Source: Aquibacillus kalidii
GTDB lineage: Bacteria; Bacillota; Bacilli; Bacillales; Amphibacillaceae
Assembly: GCF_014280935.1 (NCBI RefSeq)
Contig: NZ_JACLZI010000036.1
Location: forward strand, 248,001 to 312,000
DNA length: 64,000 nucleotides
Direction: 5' to 3'
Part shown: piece by piece, positions 56,296 through 64,000 of the stretch
Layout: each line of letters begins with the position of its first letter
Numbering within the stretch: the first letter of the stretch is position 1
Notes under the pieces: model-generated
What the model saw: the letters and a program-made list of their open reading frames with translations, nothing else
Databases searched by the model: none
Told to the model about the DNA's origin: nothing
Made by a program: the position numbers and the translations under genes

Positions 56296-58341
56296 CTAAT
56301 CTAATGTGTCCGGATTATCAATAACTTCTTCTTTTAAAACTTTATATAAGAATTGATAAGACGGATCTGCCTCTAATGAGTTTGAATAAATAATAGTTTG
56401 CGCATCATTTCTAGCTGTTTCCAGTGCACGGTAGTCATGAACCATATCCCCGACTTTAAATTCAGGTAGCCCGCTTTGCTTTTTACCAAAAAAGTCACCT
56501 GGACCTCTTAGTTGAAGGTCTTGTTCTGATAGTTCAAAGCCATTTGTAGTTTCAGTCATAATCCGCATTCGCTCTTTTCCTACCTCACCCTTAGGATCTG
56601 CTACTAGAATACAATAGCTCTGGGCCTCACCTCTACCTACTCGTCCCCTTAGCTGGTGTAGTTGTGATAAGCCGAAACGTTCCGCATCATATATAACCAT
56701 AACGGTGGCATTAGGTACATTTACTCCTACTTCCACAACAGTTGTAGACACTAGCACTTGAATTTCATTATCAGAGAATTTCTTCATTACCTCATCTTTT
56801 TCAGTTGTATGAAGCCTTCCATGCATAAGTCCAACATGCATTTTATTTTGAAAATGGAATTGAAGTTGGTTGAATAAATCTACTGCATTTTGAATATCTA
56901 ACTTATCAGATTCTTCGATCAATGGACAAATAACATAAGCTTGATAGCCTGCTTTTACTTCTTTTTCAATAAAGCTAAGTACACGATCGAACATATTATC
57001 TTTAACCCAATATGTTTCAATCGCTTTTCTACCCACTGGCATTTCGTCAATCTGTGAAACATCCATATCTCCAAAAGATGTTATTGCTAGTGTTCTTGGA
57101 ATAGGTGTTGCTGTCATAAAAAGGACATCTGGGTAAATCCCTTTATCTCTTAATGTTTTTCTTTGCTCTACCCCGAAACGGTGTTGTTCGTCGACAATAA
57201 CTAGTCCAAGGGCACGAAAAACAACTTCATCTTGGATTAATGCATGAGTACCTACAACAATATCAGCTTGTCCAGATTCAATAGTAGCTAATACTTCTTT
57301 TCTTTTCTTGCCCTTTATTGACCCAGTCAACAAAACTACATCAAGAGACTCTCCAAACAACTCCGTTAAAGATTGATAATGTTGTTCAGCAAGTATTTCT
57401 GTAGGAACCATTAATGCACCTTGTTTGTGAGCAGTTGTAGAGGCTAATAAACTTATGGCAGCAACAGCAGTTTTCCCCGAACCAACATCTCCTTGGAGTA
57501 ACCGGTTCATACGATACGGGGATTTCATATCCTTTAAAATTTCCGCTAAACTTCTTTGTTGGGCATTAGTCAATTCAAAAGACAGACCCTTTATAAAACT
57601 TTCCAAGCGCCCACTATCATAATCTTGACTGTTTCCCATTGTAGATTCCCTGTTCCTTTTTCTTAACAGTTGCATTTTTAACTGAAACAGTAAAAATTCT
57701 TCGTAGGTAAACCTTCTTTTTGCATGTTTTAATTGTTTAAAGCTACTCGGGTAATGCATTTGTTTAAGAGCTTCTTTCCGACTAGGTAATTTGTAATTTT
57801 GTAAATAGGACTTCGGTAATATTTCCTCTACTTTAGAGCCGAATTCGTTTACTGCATTTAACATCACTTTTTTTAATTGTTTACTAGTTACGTTTCCTTT
57901 GGTTGGATAAACTGGTTGAATTGGATCCTCCGACTTGGCACGACCTTTTTTATAATTACTTACTGTAATTTGCAAGCGATGTTGGTCCCACTTTCCAGTT
58001 ACAGTGATAACGTCCCCACCATGCATTTGTTTTTTAGCAAACGCCCGATTAAACATCACAGCTTTAACCACCATATGTTCTACCTGTAAATTAATGACTA
58101 GCCGTGATTTTTTTCGTCCAAAAAAAGTTAAAGAGGGATCTCCAATTACTTCTCCTTCTATGGTGACTTTCTCATCATGTACAAGTTCGCTAAGTGGTTT
58201 GATCTCGTAATTGTCATAACGATTTGGGAAATAAAACAGTAAATCGTTGATGGTCTTTATTCCCAAGCCTGTCAAGTCTTCATAGAGCTTATCTCCAACA
58301 CCCTTCACATTTTTAACCGACTCATTTAACACGTTACTCAC
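56296..58341 (-). CDS. recG: ATP-dependent DNA helicase RecG
   Basis: Branch-migrating helicase that remodels stalled forks and recombination intermediates. The 681-residue protein has an N-terminal wedge/OB domain and helicase motifs: LLQGDVGSGKTAVAAISLL (I), DEQHRFGVEQR (II), MTATPIPRTLAI (III), and QLRGRVGRGEAQSYCIL (VI). It starts with GTG overlapping the sdaAA stop by 4 bases. The fapR promoter follows its stop. Confidence 0.96.
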   Translation of the reverse strand: MSNVLNESVKNVKGVGDKLYEDLTGLGIKTINDLLFYFPNRYDNYEIKPLSELVHDEKVTIEGEVIGDPSLTFFGRKKSRLVINLQVEHMVVKAVMFNRAFAKKQMHGGDVITVTGKWDQHRLQITVSNYKKGRAKSEDPIQPVYPTKGNVTSKQLKKVMLNAVNEFGSKVEEILPKSYLQNYKLPSRKEALKQMHYPSSFKQLKHAKRRFTYEEFLLFQLKMQLLRKRNRESTMGNSQDYDSGRLESFIKGLSFELTNAQQRSLAEILKDMKSPYRMNRLLQGDVGSGKTAVAAISLLASTTAHKQGALMVPTEILAEQHYQSLTELFGESLDVVLLTGSIKGKKRKEVLATIESGQADIVVGTHALIQDEVVFRALGLVIVDEQHRFGVEQRKTLRDKGIYPDVLFMTATPIPRTLAITSFGDMDVSQIDEMPVGRKAIETYWVKDNMFDRVLSFIEKEVKAGYQAYVICPLIEESDKLDIQNAVDLFNQLQFHFQNKMHVGLMHGRLHTTEKDEVMKKFSDNEIQVLVSTTVVEVGVNVPNATVMVIYDAERFGLSQLHQLRGRVGRGEAQSYCILVADPKGEVGKERMRIMTETTNGFELSEQDLQLRGPGDFFGKKQSGLPEFKVGDMVHDYRALETARNDAQTIIYSNSLEADPSYQFLYKVLKEEVIDNPDTLD

Positions 58342-59222
58342 TCTTTCTCTACTGGAATTCCATAGATCTTATTAGCTAGCGCCTTACCTGTAGGTGTTGC
58401 TGCAAGTCCTCCTTCAGCAGTTTCTCTTAACGCAGAAGGCATTGTTTTCCCTATTCGGTACATGGCACCAATGACCTCATCACATGGTATTCTGCTCGTA
58501 ACTCCTGCTAAAGCCATATCCGCAGATACAATTGCATTAGAAACCCCCGCAGCATTTCGCTTTACACATGGAACTTCTACTAACCCTGCTACTGGGTCAC
58601 AAACAAGACCAAGCATATTTTTCAATGTTATAGCGAAAGCTTCCGCACTCTGTTTTGGCGTTCCACCAGCCATCTCAACAACAGCTGCAGATGCCATAGC
58701 CGCAGCAGAACCAACTTCCGCTTGACACCCACCTTGAGCTCCAGAAATAAACGCGTTATTTGCAACAACAAAACCAAATGCTCCTGATGTGAACAAGAAT
58801 CTAACCATCTCTTCTCTCGTAGGGTTCAACTTATTTTTCACTGCAAATAAAGCACCTGGAACACACCCAGCACTTCCTGCTGTTGGTGTAGCACATATGG
58901 TACCCATTGCAGCATTTACTTCGTTGGTTGCTACAGCTTTGCTAACTGCGTCGAGTAACAATGTGCCAGAAAGCGATTCTTTTTCTGCTATATATTTTTG
59001 AATTAATACGGCATCACCACCAGTTAAACCAGAATGGGACTTTACCCCCTTTAAACCTCGGTCGATAGCTTCCTCCATAACTAGTAGATTCTTTTCCATT
59101 TGTTCCATAATTTGTTCTCTAGTTTTGTCATACACTTCCATTTCTTGTCTTATCATCACTTCTGATATAGGTAACTCTAATTCTTCTGTTAAAGAAATTA
59201 ATTCAGCCACATTTCTAAACAT
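58338..59222 (-). CDS. sdaAA: L-serine dehydratase alpha subunit
   Basis: Catalytic subunit that converts serine to pyruvate and ammonia using an oxygen-sensitive 4Fe-4S cluster. The 294-residue protein has cysteines placed for the cluster in GTICATPTAGSAGCVPG, LVCDPVAGLVEVPCVKRNA, and the GGCQAEVGSAAAMASAAV segment. It follows sdaAB, its partner, and is coupled to recG by a 4-base overlap. Confidence 0.96.
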   Translation of the reverse strand: MFRNVAELISLTEELELPISEVMIRQEMEVYDKTREQIMEQMEKNLLVMEEAIDRGLKGVKSHSGLTGGDAVLIQKYIAEKESLSGTLLLDAVSKAVATNEVNAAMGTICATPTAGSAGCVPGALFAVKNKLNPTREEMVRFLFTSGAFGFVVANNAFISGAQGGCQAEVGSAAAMASAAVVEMAGGTPKQSAEAFAITLKNMLGLVCDPVAGLVEVPCVKRNAAGVSNAIVSADMALAGVTSRIPCDEVIGAMYRIGKTMPSALRETAEGGLAATPTGKALANKIYGIPVEKE

Positions 59223-59246
59223 GCTGACTCCCCCTCTAGTTGTATG

Positions 59247-59909
59247 TTAATCGACAATCTTTGCTATTTGTAAGATATTTTCGGCACGCTCTAATTCCCG
59301 TTCAATATAACTATCGATATTCTCATCAAGTTCAATTATCATTATGGCTTCTTTACCAATGTCTTTTCTAGATACTTCCATTCTACCAATATTAATTTCA
59401 TGCTTAGCCAAAATCTGTGCAACAGACGCAATTGCACCGAAGCGGTCATTGTGCATAACTAAAATAGCAGGATGGTTTCCAGACAGGTGTAATTCGAATC
59501 CGTTTAGTTCCGTGATTTCGACCTTCCCACCACCTATTGATATACCTACTAGTTCAAGTTGGTCATTCCCATCTCCCAATTTAATTCTAACTGTATTAGG
59601 ATGTTCAACAGCGGCTTCGTCTTGGTGAAAATTTATTTTTATTCCCTTGCTTTCTGCAATTTCCAACGAGTCGGGTATTCGCTGGTCATCCGTATTAAAA
59701 TCTAAAATCCCCCCAACAAGAGCTACGTCGGTTCCATGTCCCCTATATGTCTTGGCGAAAGAACCATACAAAAAAATTTCAATCCAGTTTGGTTCTTTTC
59801 CAAATAAAGTTCTAGCAGCCTTCCCAATTTTAGCTGCACCTGCTGTATGAGAACTAGAGGGCCCAATCATAATTGGGCCCATTATATCAAAAACTGATTT
59901 ATACTTCAT
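59247..59909 (-). CDS. sdaAB: L-serine dehydratase beta subunit
   Basis: Regulatory/structural partner of SdaAA. The 220-residue protein starts with FDIMGPIMIGPSSSHTAGA, the conserved serine dehydratase beta domain, and ends with an ACT domain (about 145-220) that probably senses an amino acid. It is separated from upstream fakA by a terminator and has a candidate promoter. Confidence 0.96.
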   Translation of the reverse strand: MKYKSVFDIMGPIMIGPSSSHTAGAAKIGKAARTLFGKEPNWIEIFLYGSFAKTYRGHGTDVALVGGILDFNTDDQRIPDSLEIAESKGIKINFHQDEAAVEHPNTVRIKLGDGNDQLELVGISIGGGKVEITELNGFELHLSGNHPAILVMHNDRFGAIASVAQILAKHEINIGRMEVSRKDIGKEAIMIIELDENIDSYIERELERAENILQIAKIVD

Positions 59910-59951
59910 CGTTAATCACCCTTAGTTATCGTTTTAGCTTCTCTTGTATTA

Positions 59952-59980
59952 ATTATATCCCTAAAGCGGAGAAAGTGAAA
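59952..59980 (-). promoter_or_regulatory. Candidate promoter of sdaAB-sdaAA-recG
   Basis: A perfect -10 TATAAT at 59957-59952. The -35 at 17 bases is TTTCAC, a poor match. The position, between the fakA terminator and sdaAB, is where a promoter is needed. Confidence 0.4.
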
Positions 59981-60024
59981 CTTACAGATTGTACTTCTCT
60001 TCCTATAAAAAGGCGGGTCAAAAC

Positions 60025-60054
60025 AAAAGCTCTATCCATTTGGATAGAGCTTTT
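60025..60054 (-). terminator. Intrinsic terminator after fakA
   Basis: 14-bp stem AAAAGCTCTATCCA/TGGATAGAGCTTTT with a minimal loop and a T tract, seven bases past the fakA stop. Confidence 0.88.
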
Positions 60055-60060
60055 CACCTT

Positions 60061-61722
60061 TTATTCTACAGAAAAGATAAAGGAGTAGATTGGTTGGTTC
60101 CCTTTATGTTTTTCTATTTCAAGATCCTCATAATTTTCTTCTAGATACTCCACTAGTGCGTTGACATCTTCATCACTAGCATCTTCTCCTTGAAGGATTG
60201 TGATAATTTCATCATCTTCATCAATTAATTCAGCAAGTAAAAGCTTGATTGTTTCAAACCTATCTTTGTCAGTAGCTTTAATTTGACCTTCTGCTAAACC
60301 CATAAAGTTACCATTCTCTATAGTCATACCATCAATTTGCGTATCTCTAACGGCATAAGTAACTTGACCAGTTTTTACTTCTTTACTTGCTCCCAACATA
60401 TTCTGCTTATTTTCTTCCAAATCAACTTCTGGATGGAAAGCCAAAAGTGCACTCATCCCTTGTGGTATAGTTTTAGTTGGAACAACAACCGTGTTAGCTT
60501 CAGCTAATTCAGCGGCTTGGTCAGCTGCCATAATAATATTTTTATTATTAGGTAAGATAATTATATTTTTAGCATTAGCCTCTTTTATAGCATTCGTAAT
60601 ATCCTGTGTACTTGGGTTCATGGTTTGTCCGCCCTGAATGACGACTGTAGCTCCTAAACTCTCTAAAAGCTCTTTTAGCCCCTCTCCCATTGCAACAGAA
60701 ACAATACCATACTCTGATAAAGCTTTCGGCTTCTTATTCACTTTCTTGTCACCAACAATTGACGTATGCTGTTGTCTCATATTCTCAACCTTGAGACTAA
60801 CAAAACTCCCAAATCGTTGTCCTAAATTTAAAACATCCCCTGGATATTCAGCATGAATATGTACCTTTACAATCTCATCATCAGATACAACAAGTAAGGA
60901 ATCTCCATACTCACTTAATTCATTTCTGAACGTGTCCTCATCAAATGGATTATCCACTATCTTATCTTCTTCAAATTTAACCATAAATTCTGTACAGTAA
61001 CCAAATTCAATATCTTCTGTATTCATAAAATCCTGTGCTAGTTTATGGTGTTCTGCATTAACCATGTCACTAATATCAACGGATTGATCACTTGACGGAA
61101 GTTCTTCTCCCTTTAATGACGCAAGAAATCCTTCATAGATAGTTACTAAGCCTTGCCCACCACTATCCACTACTCCTACTTCCTTCAATACAGGTAACAA
61201 TTCAGGTGTATTTTTTAATGAAAGCTTAGCAGCCTTTAAAACATCTTCTAAAAATGTTTCTAGATCCTCATTTGTTTCAGCCAGTTCTACAGCTTTGTTA
61301 GCTGTATCCTTTGCTACAGTAAGGATTGTACCCTCAACAGGTTTTATTACTGCTTTATATGCTGTTTTCACTCCAACATCTAACCCGTTCGCAAAGTCCT
61401 TTGTAGTAAGTGTATCCTTGCCTTCTACCCCTCTGGCAAAACCACGGAATAACTGAGAAAGGATTACACCCGAGTTACCTCTAGCTCCCATTAACAGTCC
61501 TTTAGCTAAGGCCTGTGCGACATTCGTCACCCTTGAGGGATCCGTATTTTTCACTTCACTTGCTCCTGAAGTCATGGATAGGTTCATATTTGTTCCTGTA
61601 TCACCATCGGGAACAGGGAAAACATTTAACGCATCAATCATCTTGGCGTTATTCGTTAAATGGTTTGCTCCTAAGAGAACCATTTGTGCGAAAGTAGTTC
61701 CATCTAACGTACGTAACGTCAC
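60061..61722 (-). CDS. fakA: Fatty acid kinase catalytic subunit FakA (YloV, DAK2 family)
   Basis: Phosphorylates fatty acids bound to FakB proteins, feeding exogenous fatty acids to phospholipid synthesis through the PlsX/PlsY route. The 553-residue protein has the N-terminal DhaL-like nucleotide domain (FPVPDGDTGTNMNLSMTSG, GARGNSGVILSQL), a middle zinc-type region and a C-terminal EDD-like domain. GTG 61722 lies nine bases after AAGGAGG and matches the family start. TTG 61728 is the alternative. Confidence 0.94.
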   Translation of the reverse strand: MTLRTLDGTTFAQMVLLGANHLTNNAKMIDALNVFPVPDGDTGTNMNLSMTSGASEVKNTDPSRVTNVAQALAKGLLMGARGNSGVILSQLFRGFARGVEGKDTLTTKDFANGLDVGVKTAYKAVIKPVEGTILTVAKDTANKAVELAETNEDLETFLEDVLKAAKLSLKNTPELLPVLKEVGVVDSGGQGLVTIYEGFLASLKGEELPSSDQSVDISDMVNAEHHKLAQDFMNTEDIEFGYCTEFMVKFEEDKIVDNPFDEDTFRNELSEYGDSLLVVSDDEIVKVHIHAEYPGDVLNLGQRFGSFVSLKVENMRQQHTSIVGDKKVNKKPKALSEYGIVSVAMGEGLKELLESLGATVVIQGGQTMNPSTQDITNAIKEANAKNIIILPNNKNIIMAADQAAELAEANTVVVPTKTIPQGMSALLAFHPEVDLEENKQNMLGASKEVKTGQVTYAVRDTQIDGMTIENGNFMGLAEGQIKATDKDRFETIKLLLAELIDEDDEIITILQGEDASDEDVNALVEYLEENYEDLEIEKHKGNQPIYSFIFSVE

Positions 61723-61818
61723 TTCCAACTTCCTCCTTCTACTGGTCTTCTAGACCCTGCTATCACTTGTTGTCAAGGAAAGCCTTTTTTCTTTATGTTT
61801 TTACAAATGCTTTTATAG

Positions 61819-62181
61819 TTATTCAGGTAGTACTCTAACACCTTGAATATAAATATTTACGGAACGAATGGACAAGCCCAACGTTTTATCTAATGTATAT
61901 TTCACTTGGGATTGAACATTATTTGCTACTTCAGAAATTTTCGTACCATAGCTAACAATGATGTACATATCGATATGGATATTCTCGCCTTCTTGACGAA
62001 CAACAACACCTTTAGAAAAATTTTCTTTACGAAGAATTTCAGCAATTCCATCTCTTAATTGGTTTTTAGATGCCATACCGACAATTCCGTAACATTCAAT
62101 TGCAGCACCACCCGCAACAGTAGATATTACTTCATTTGTAATGGTTACATGACCATCTTTTGTTTTCAGTTCAATGGACAT
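61819..62181 (-). CDS. yloU: Asp23/Gls24 family envelope stress protein YloU
   Basis: Small protein of the Asp23 family, usually membrane-associated through partners, and often encoded with fakA. The 120 residues contain the family core: GAAIECYGIVGMASKNQLRD and IDMYIIVSYGTKISEVANNV. AAGGAGG precedes the ATG. Its exact role is unclear; context suggests cell envelope lipid homeostasis. Confidence 0.92.
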   Translation of the reverse strand: MSIELKTKDGHVTITNEVISTVAGGAAIECYGIVGMASKNQLRDGIAEILRKENFSKGVVVRQEGENIHIDMYIIVSYGTKISEVANNVQSQVKYTLDKTLGLSIRSVNIYIQGVRVLPE

Positions 62182-62519
62182 ACAAATCCTCCTTGGCTTC
62201 TATCTTTAATTTAAAGTCATTTTACTATAACATTGTCAATTTTGAAAACAGTTTCATTCTAATTATAACGTAAAATGATTTGATTAGAATAATACATTGT
62301 CTATATTATCATTATTTCCTAGTCTGCACGTAATTCAAACCCCTTTATACAATGTACGAAAACTTATAATCTGTCAAGTAAGATTTCTTTATATCACTTT
62401 TCTGCCATAAAAAACTGAATTTTATTATAACAGCTAAAGATATATTGCAATATAACTCTTCCTATGATAAATTATATTAGTATGTAAAGAGATACATGCT
62501 AGGTAGGAGGGAATTTATT
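62182..62519. other. Divergent regulatory region between yloU and rpmB
   Basis: 338 AT-rich bases with no gene. It must hold promoters for yloU-fakA (minus) and rpmB (plus). For rpmB, TTGCAA at 62445-62450 with ATAAAT or TAAATT 16-17 bases on is a weak candidate. For yloU, several TATAAT-like boxes occur without a good -35. A perfect 14-bp palindrome lies at 62441-62454. Confidence 0.5.
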
Positions 62520-62708
62520 ATGGGACGCAAATGTGTTGTAACTGGACGTAAAACTACTTCTGGTAACAATCGTTCTCACGCGATGAATGCTAATAAACGT
62601 ACATTTAAATCAAACGTACAAAAAGTACGTATTATGGTTGATGGTAAACCTAAGCGCGTTTATGTATCAGCTCGTGCATTGAAATCAGGTAAAGTAGAAC
62701 GAGTATAA
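62520..62708 (+). CDS. rpmB: 50S ribosomal protein L28
   Basis: Large-subunit protein of 62 residues: [20 protein letters not shown] at the N terminus and [20 protein letters not shown] at the C terminus. ATG 62520 follows GGAGGG by eight bases. Eight upstream in-frame codons translate the ribosome-binding site. It is divergent from yloU and convergent with spoVM, as in B. subtilis. Confidence 0.97.
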   Translation: MGRKCVVTGRKTTSGNNRSHAMNANKRTFKSNVQKVRIMVDGKPKRVYVSARALKSGKVERV

Positions 62709-62714
62709 TAGTAC

Positions 62715-62747
62715 AAAAAAAGCACCCGACATTAGGGTGCTTTTTTT
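62715..62747. terminator. Bidirectional terminator between rpmB and spoVM
   Basis: 13-bp stem AAAAAAAGCACCC/GGGTGCTTTTTTT with a 7-base loop and T runs on both strands. It ends rpmB (plus) and spoVM (minus). Confidence 0.9.
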
Positions 62748-62754
62748 GTGTTTG

Positions 62755-62835
62755 TTAATCCTTTTTAAAAGATCCCATTATTGCACGAACAAAGCCACCA
62801 ATGAACCTTGGGAGTTTAAAGGTATAAAATTTCAT
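62755..62835 (-). CDS. spoVM: Stage V sporulation protein M (SpoVM), 26 residues
   Basis: Amphipathic peptide that marks the convex forespore membrane and anchors the coat via SpoIVA. The 26-codon frame starts MKFYTFKLPRFIGGFVRA and ends GSFKKD. Compared with B. subtilis SpoVM (recalled), the changes are conservative at positions 6, 10, 12, 15, 19, 20 and 24; Pro9, important for curvature sensing, is kept. AGGAGGGG lies six bases before the ATG. CATAGGAT about 50 bases upstream resembles a sigma-E -10. Synteny (thiN-spoVM-rpmB) agrees. Confidence 0.96.
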   Translation of the reverse strand: MKFYTFKLPRFIGGFVRAIMGSFKKD

Positions 62836-62896
62836 GAGAACCCCTCCTCTTTTCAAATAACAAAAGATCCTACAACACTATCCTATGATAATAACC

Positions 62897-63550
62897 TCAA
62901 ATAAGTACATCTCGGCTCTTTATTACTAATAGTATGCCTTCCTTGAATGAAAAAGTACCTGTTTCTGCATTTAATTGATTTGATATACACCTTGTTGAGC
63001 CCCAATAAATATTCTTATTACTTAATTTATAGTAGAAACCTTCGAGAGATATGCCAATAACTTCTTTAGAAAATGGGATAAAAGATATGTATGGGTATTT
63101 TTTATCCTTTTCAACACGATGCTCACCCGAAAAAAACAACTCAATAGAGTTGTTTCTATCTACTATGGTTGCCTTTATCGATTTTTTTCTGAGGGTATAT
63201 AATAATTGGACACTAGCCATTTGATGGTCTAATCTTCCGCCAGTAACACCAAATAGGAAAAGCTGTTTTGGAAAAAGTTCTATTGCTTGTAATAGAGCAA
63301 GTTCTAGGTCAGTCTCATCTTTTTCTACGGGAAATGACAAAAATAAATCCGAGTTATTTTTTACTTCTTCTTTTTCTGCTGTTGATAAAGAGTCAAAATC
63401 TCCAATTGCAATATCCAAGTGTATTCCCGATCTAATAATGGTAAGAGCGCCTCGATCAGCTCCGATCCATCTGTCAATTTCTTGTTTATAATTATCGAGT
63501 GAAGGAATTTGATCTTCTGGACCTGCTGCTACTACTGCTACTTTTTTCAT
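62897..63550 (-). CDS. thiN: Thiamine pyrophosphokinase
   Basis: Converts thiamine to thiamine diphosphate with ATP. The 217-residue protein has the conserved WIGADRGALTIIRSGI, IAIGDFDSLS, FPVEKDETDLELAL and the substrate-loop LFGVTGGRLDHQMASVQLL. The C-terminal thiamine-binding domain is present. It starts downstream of the rpe terminator. Confidence 0.95.
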   Translation of the reverse strand: MKKVAVVAAGPEDQIPSLDNYKQEIDRWIGADRGALTIIRSGIHLDIAIGDFDSLSTAEKEEVKNNSDLFLSFPVEKDETDLELALLQAIELFPKQLFLFGVTGGRLDHQMASVQLLYTLRKKSIKATIVDRNNSIELFFSGEHRVEKDKKYPYISFIPFSKEVIGISLEGFYYKLSNKNIYWGSTRCISNQLNAETGTFSFKEGILLVIKSRDVLI

Positions 63551-63629
63551 GACACAATATCCCCTTCAAAATTAATTTGTTTATTGTTCACAAGTCTATC
63601 TTTATTTGTAAAACAAGATTCATAATAGT

Positions 63630-63662
63630 AAAAAGGTTGCCGTTAGTATAGGCAACCTTTTT
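63630..63662 (-). terminator. Intrinsic terminator after rpe
   Basis: 12-bp stem AAAAAGGTTGCC/GGCAACCTTTTT with a 9-base loop and T runs on both sides, between rpe and thiN. It lies 117 bases beyond the rpe stop. Confidence 0.82.
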
Positions 63663-63778
63663 TACTATTACATAACTCAATCAATCACTATCTTAGCATC
63701 TATATTACTAGAGTTTGTCTATTAGTTTTTATTTAGAACTATTTTCCGCGAAAAGAACCCTTTTAATCCTTGGCAATC

Positions 63779-64000
63779 CTATTTAGCATTACGAATTTCT
63801 TCTATCGCTTTTTGTCGATCCTCTTTATCATAGATAGCACTTCCGGCAACTAAAACATCTACTCCTGCGTTTATGCATAATGGAGCTGTAGTAGTGTTAA
63901 CACCACCATCAACCTCGATCTCAAAGTTTAGTTGCTCCTCTTTACGCCAGCCATCTGCAACTTTTACTTTTCTTAATACATCGTGTATAAAGGATTGTCC
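63779..64000 (-). CDS. rpe: Ribulose-phosphate 3-epimerase, C-terminal part (cut by the window edge)
   Basis: The last 73 residues of the pentose phosphate epimerase. The visible part begins GQSFIHDVLRKVKV, the end of the conserved GFGGQ-F loop, and contains EVDGGVNTTTAPLCINAGVD with the catalytic aspartate, VLVAGSAIYDKEDR and a TAG stop. The upstream portion lies outside the window. The position next to thiN is as in B. subtilis. Confidence 0.93.
   Translation of the reverse strand, partial: GQSFIHDVLRKVKVADGWRKEEQLNFEIEVDGGVNTTTAPLCINAGVDVLVAGSAIYDKEDRQKAIEEIRNAK

Noticed and set aside
1-64000. CRISPR arrays, tRNA/rRNA genes, insertion sequences, prophage or defence cassettes
   Set aside because: No spaced repeat array, no transposase or phage genes, and no RNA genes of these kinds were found. 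The window is a conserved core-genome stretch.

Overview
The window comes from a low-GC, endospore-forming member of the Bacillaceae. Gene order matches the Bacillus subtilis rpe-thiN-spoVM-rpmB to fla/che-sigD region almost gene for gene. AT-rich intergenic DNA, CodY, FapR, SpoVM, XerC/HslVU and a complete Gram-positive fla/che operon all fit. Protein divergence suggests the Oceanobacillus/Virgibacillus/Gracilibacillus side of the family, but genus is an inference. Nearly everything is on the minus strand, so transcription runs from high to low coordinates. Only rpmB and a small DUF1128 gene are on the plus strand. No prophage, insertion sequence, CRISPR array, tRNA or rRNA was seen.

From right to left, 64000-56300 holds the 3' end of rpe, thiN, the 26-codon spoVM, rpmB (plus), yloU-fakA, sdaAB-sdaAA and recG. 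From 56295 to 51691 lie the FapR-controlled lipid genes fapR-plsX-fabD-fabG-acpP, behind a promoter that carries a 19-bp FapR operator, followed by rnc. Then come the lone plus-strand DUF1128 gene, smc, ftsY-ylxM-ffh, rpsP-khpA, ylqD-rimM-trmD, rplS, sipS-rbgA, rnhB, the FliK-like/FlhB-like pair ylqG-ylqH, sucC-sucD, dprA and topA. trmFO, expected between topA and xerC, is missing. In its place is about 600 bp of non-coding DNA with a consensus promoter, a tandem repeat and a decayed repeat fragment. The xerC-hslV-hslU-codY unit follows and ends at a terminator.

From 26849 to 108 runs the roughly 27-kb fla/che operon: flgB flgC fliE fliF fliG fliH fliI fliJ motE-like fliK flgD, a TIGR02530 gene, flgE swrD fliL fliM fliY cheY fliO fliP fliQ fliR flhB flhA flhF flhG cheB cheA cheW cheC cheD sigD. 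It encodes the basal body, hook, export gate, switch, chemotaxis core and the sigma factor for late flagellar genes. Many neighbours overlap by 1-23 bases, which suggests translational coupling.

The gene content is largely conserved housekeeping and motility, and I do not see a new defence or mobile system. The points most worth a second look are the trmFO gap and its 19-bp leader repeats, the 11-bp G-rich repeats ahead of fla/che, the ylqG-ylqH pair, an HslV without the N-terminal serine of its B. subtilis homologue, a possible AUA start for fliO, and a structured leader in front of ylqD.
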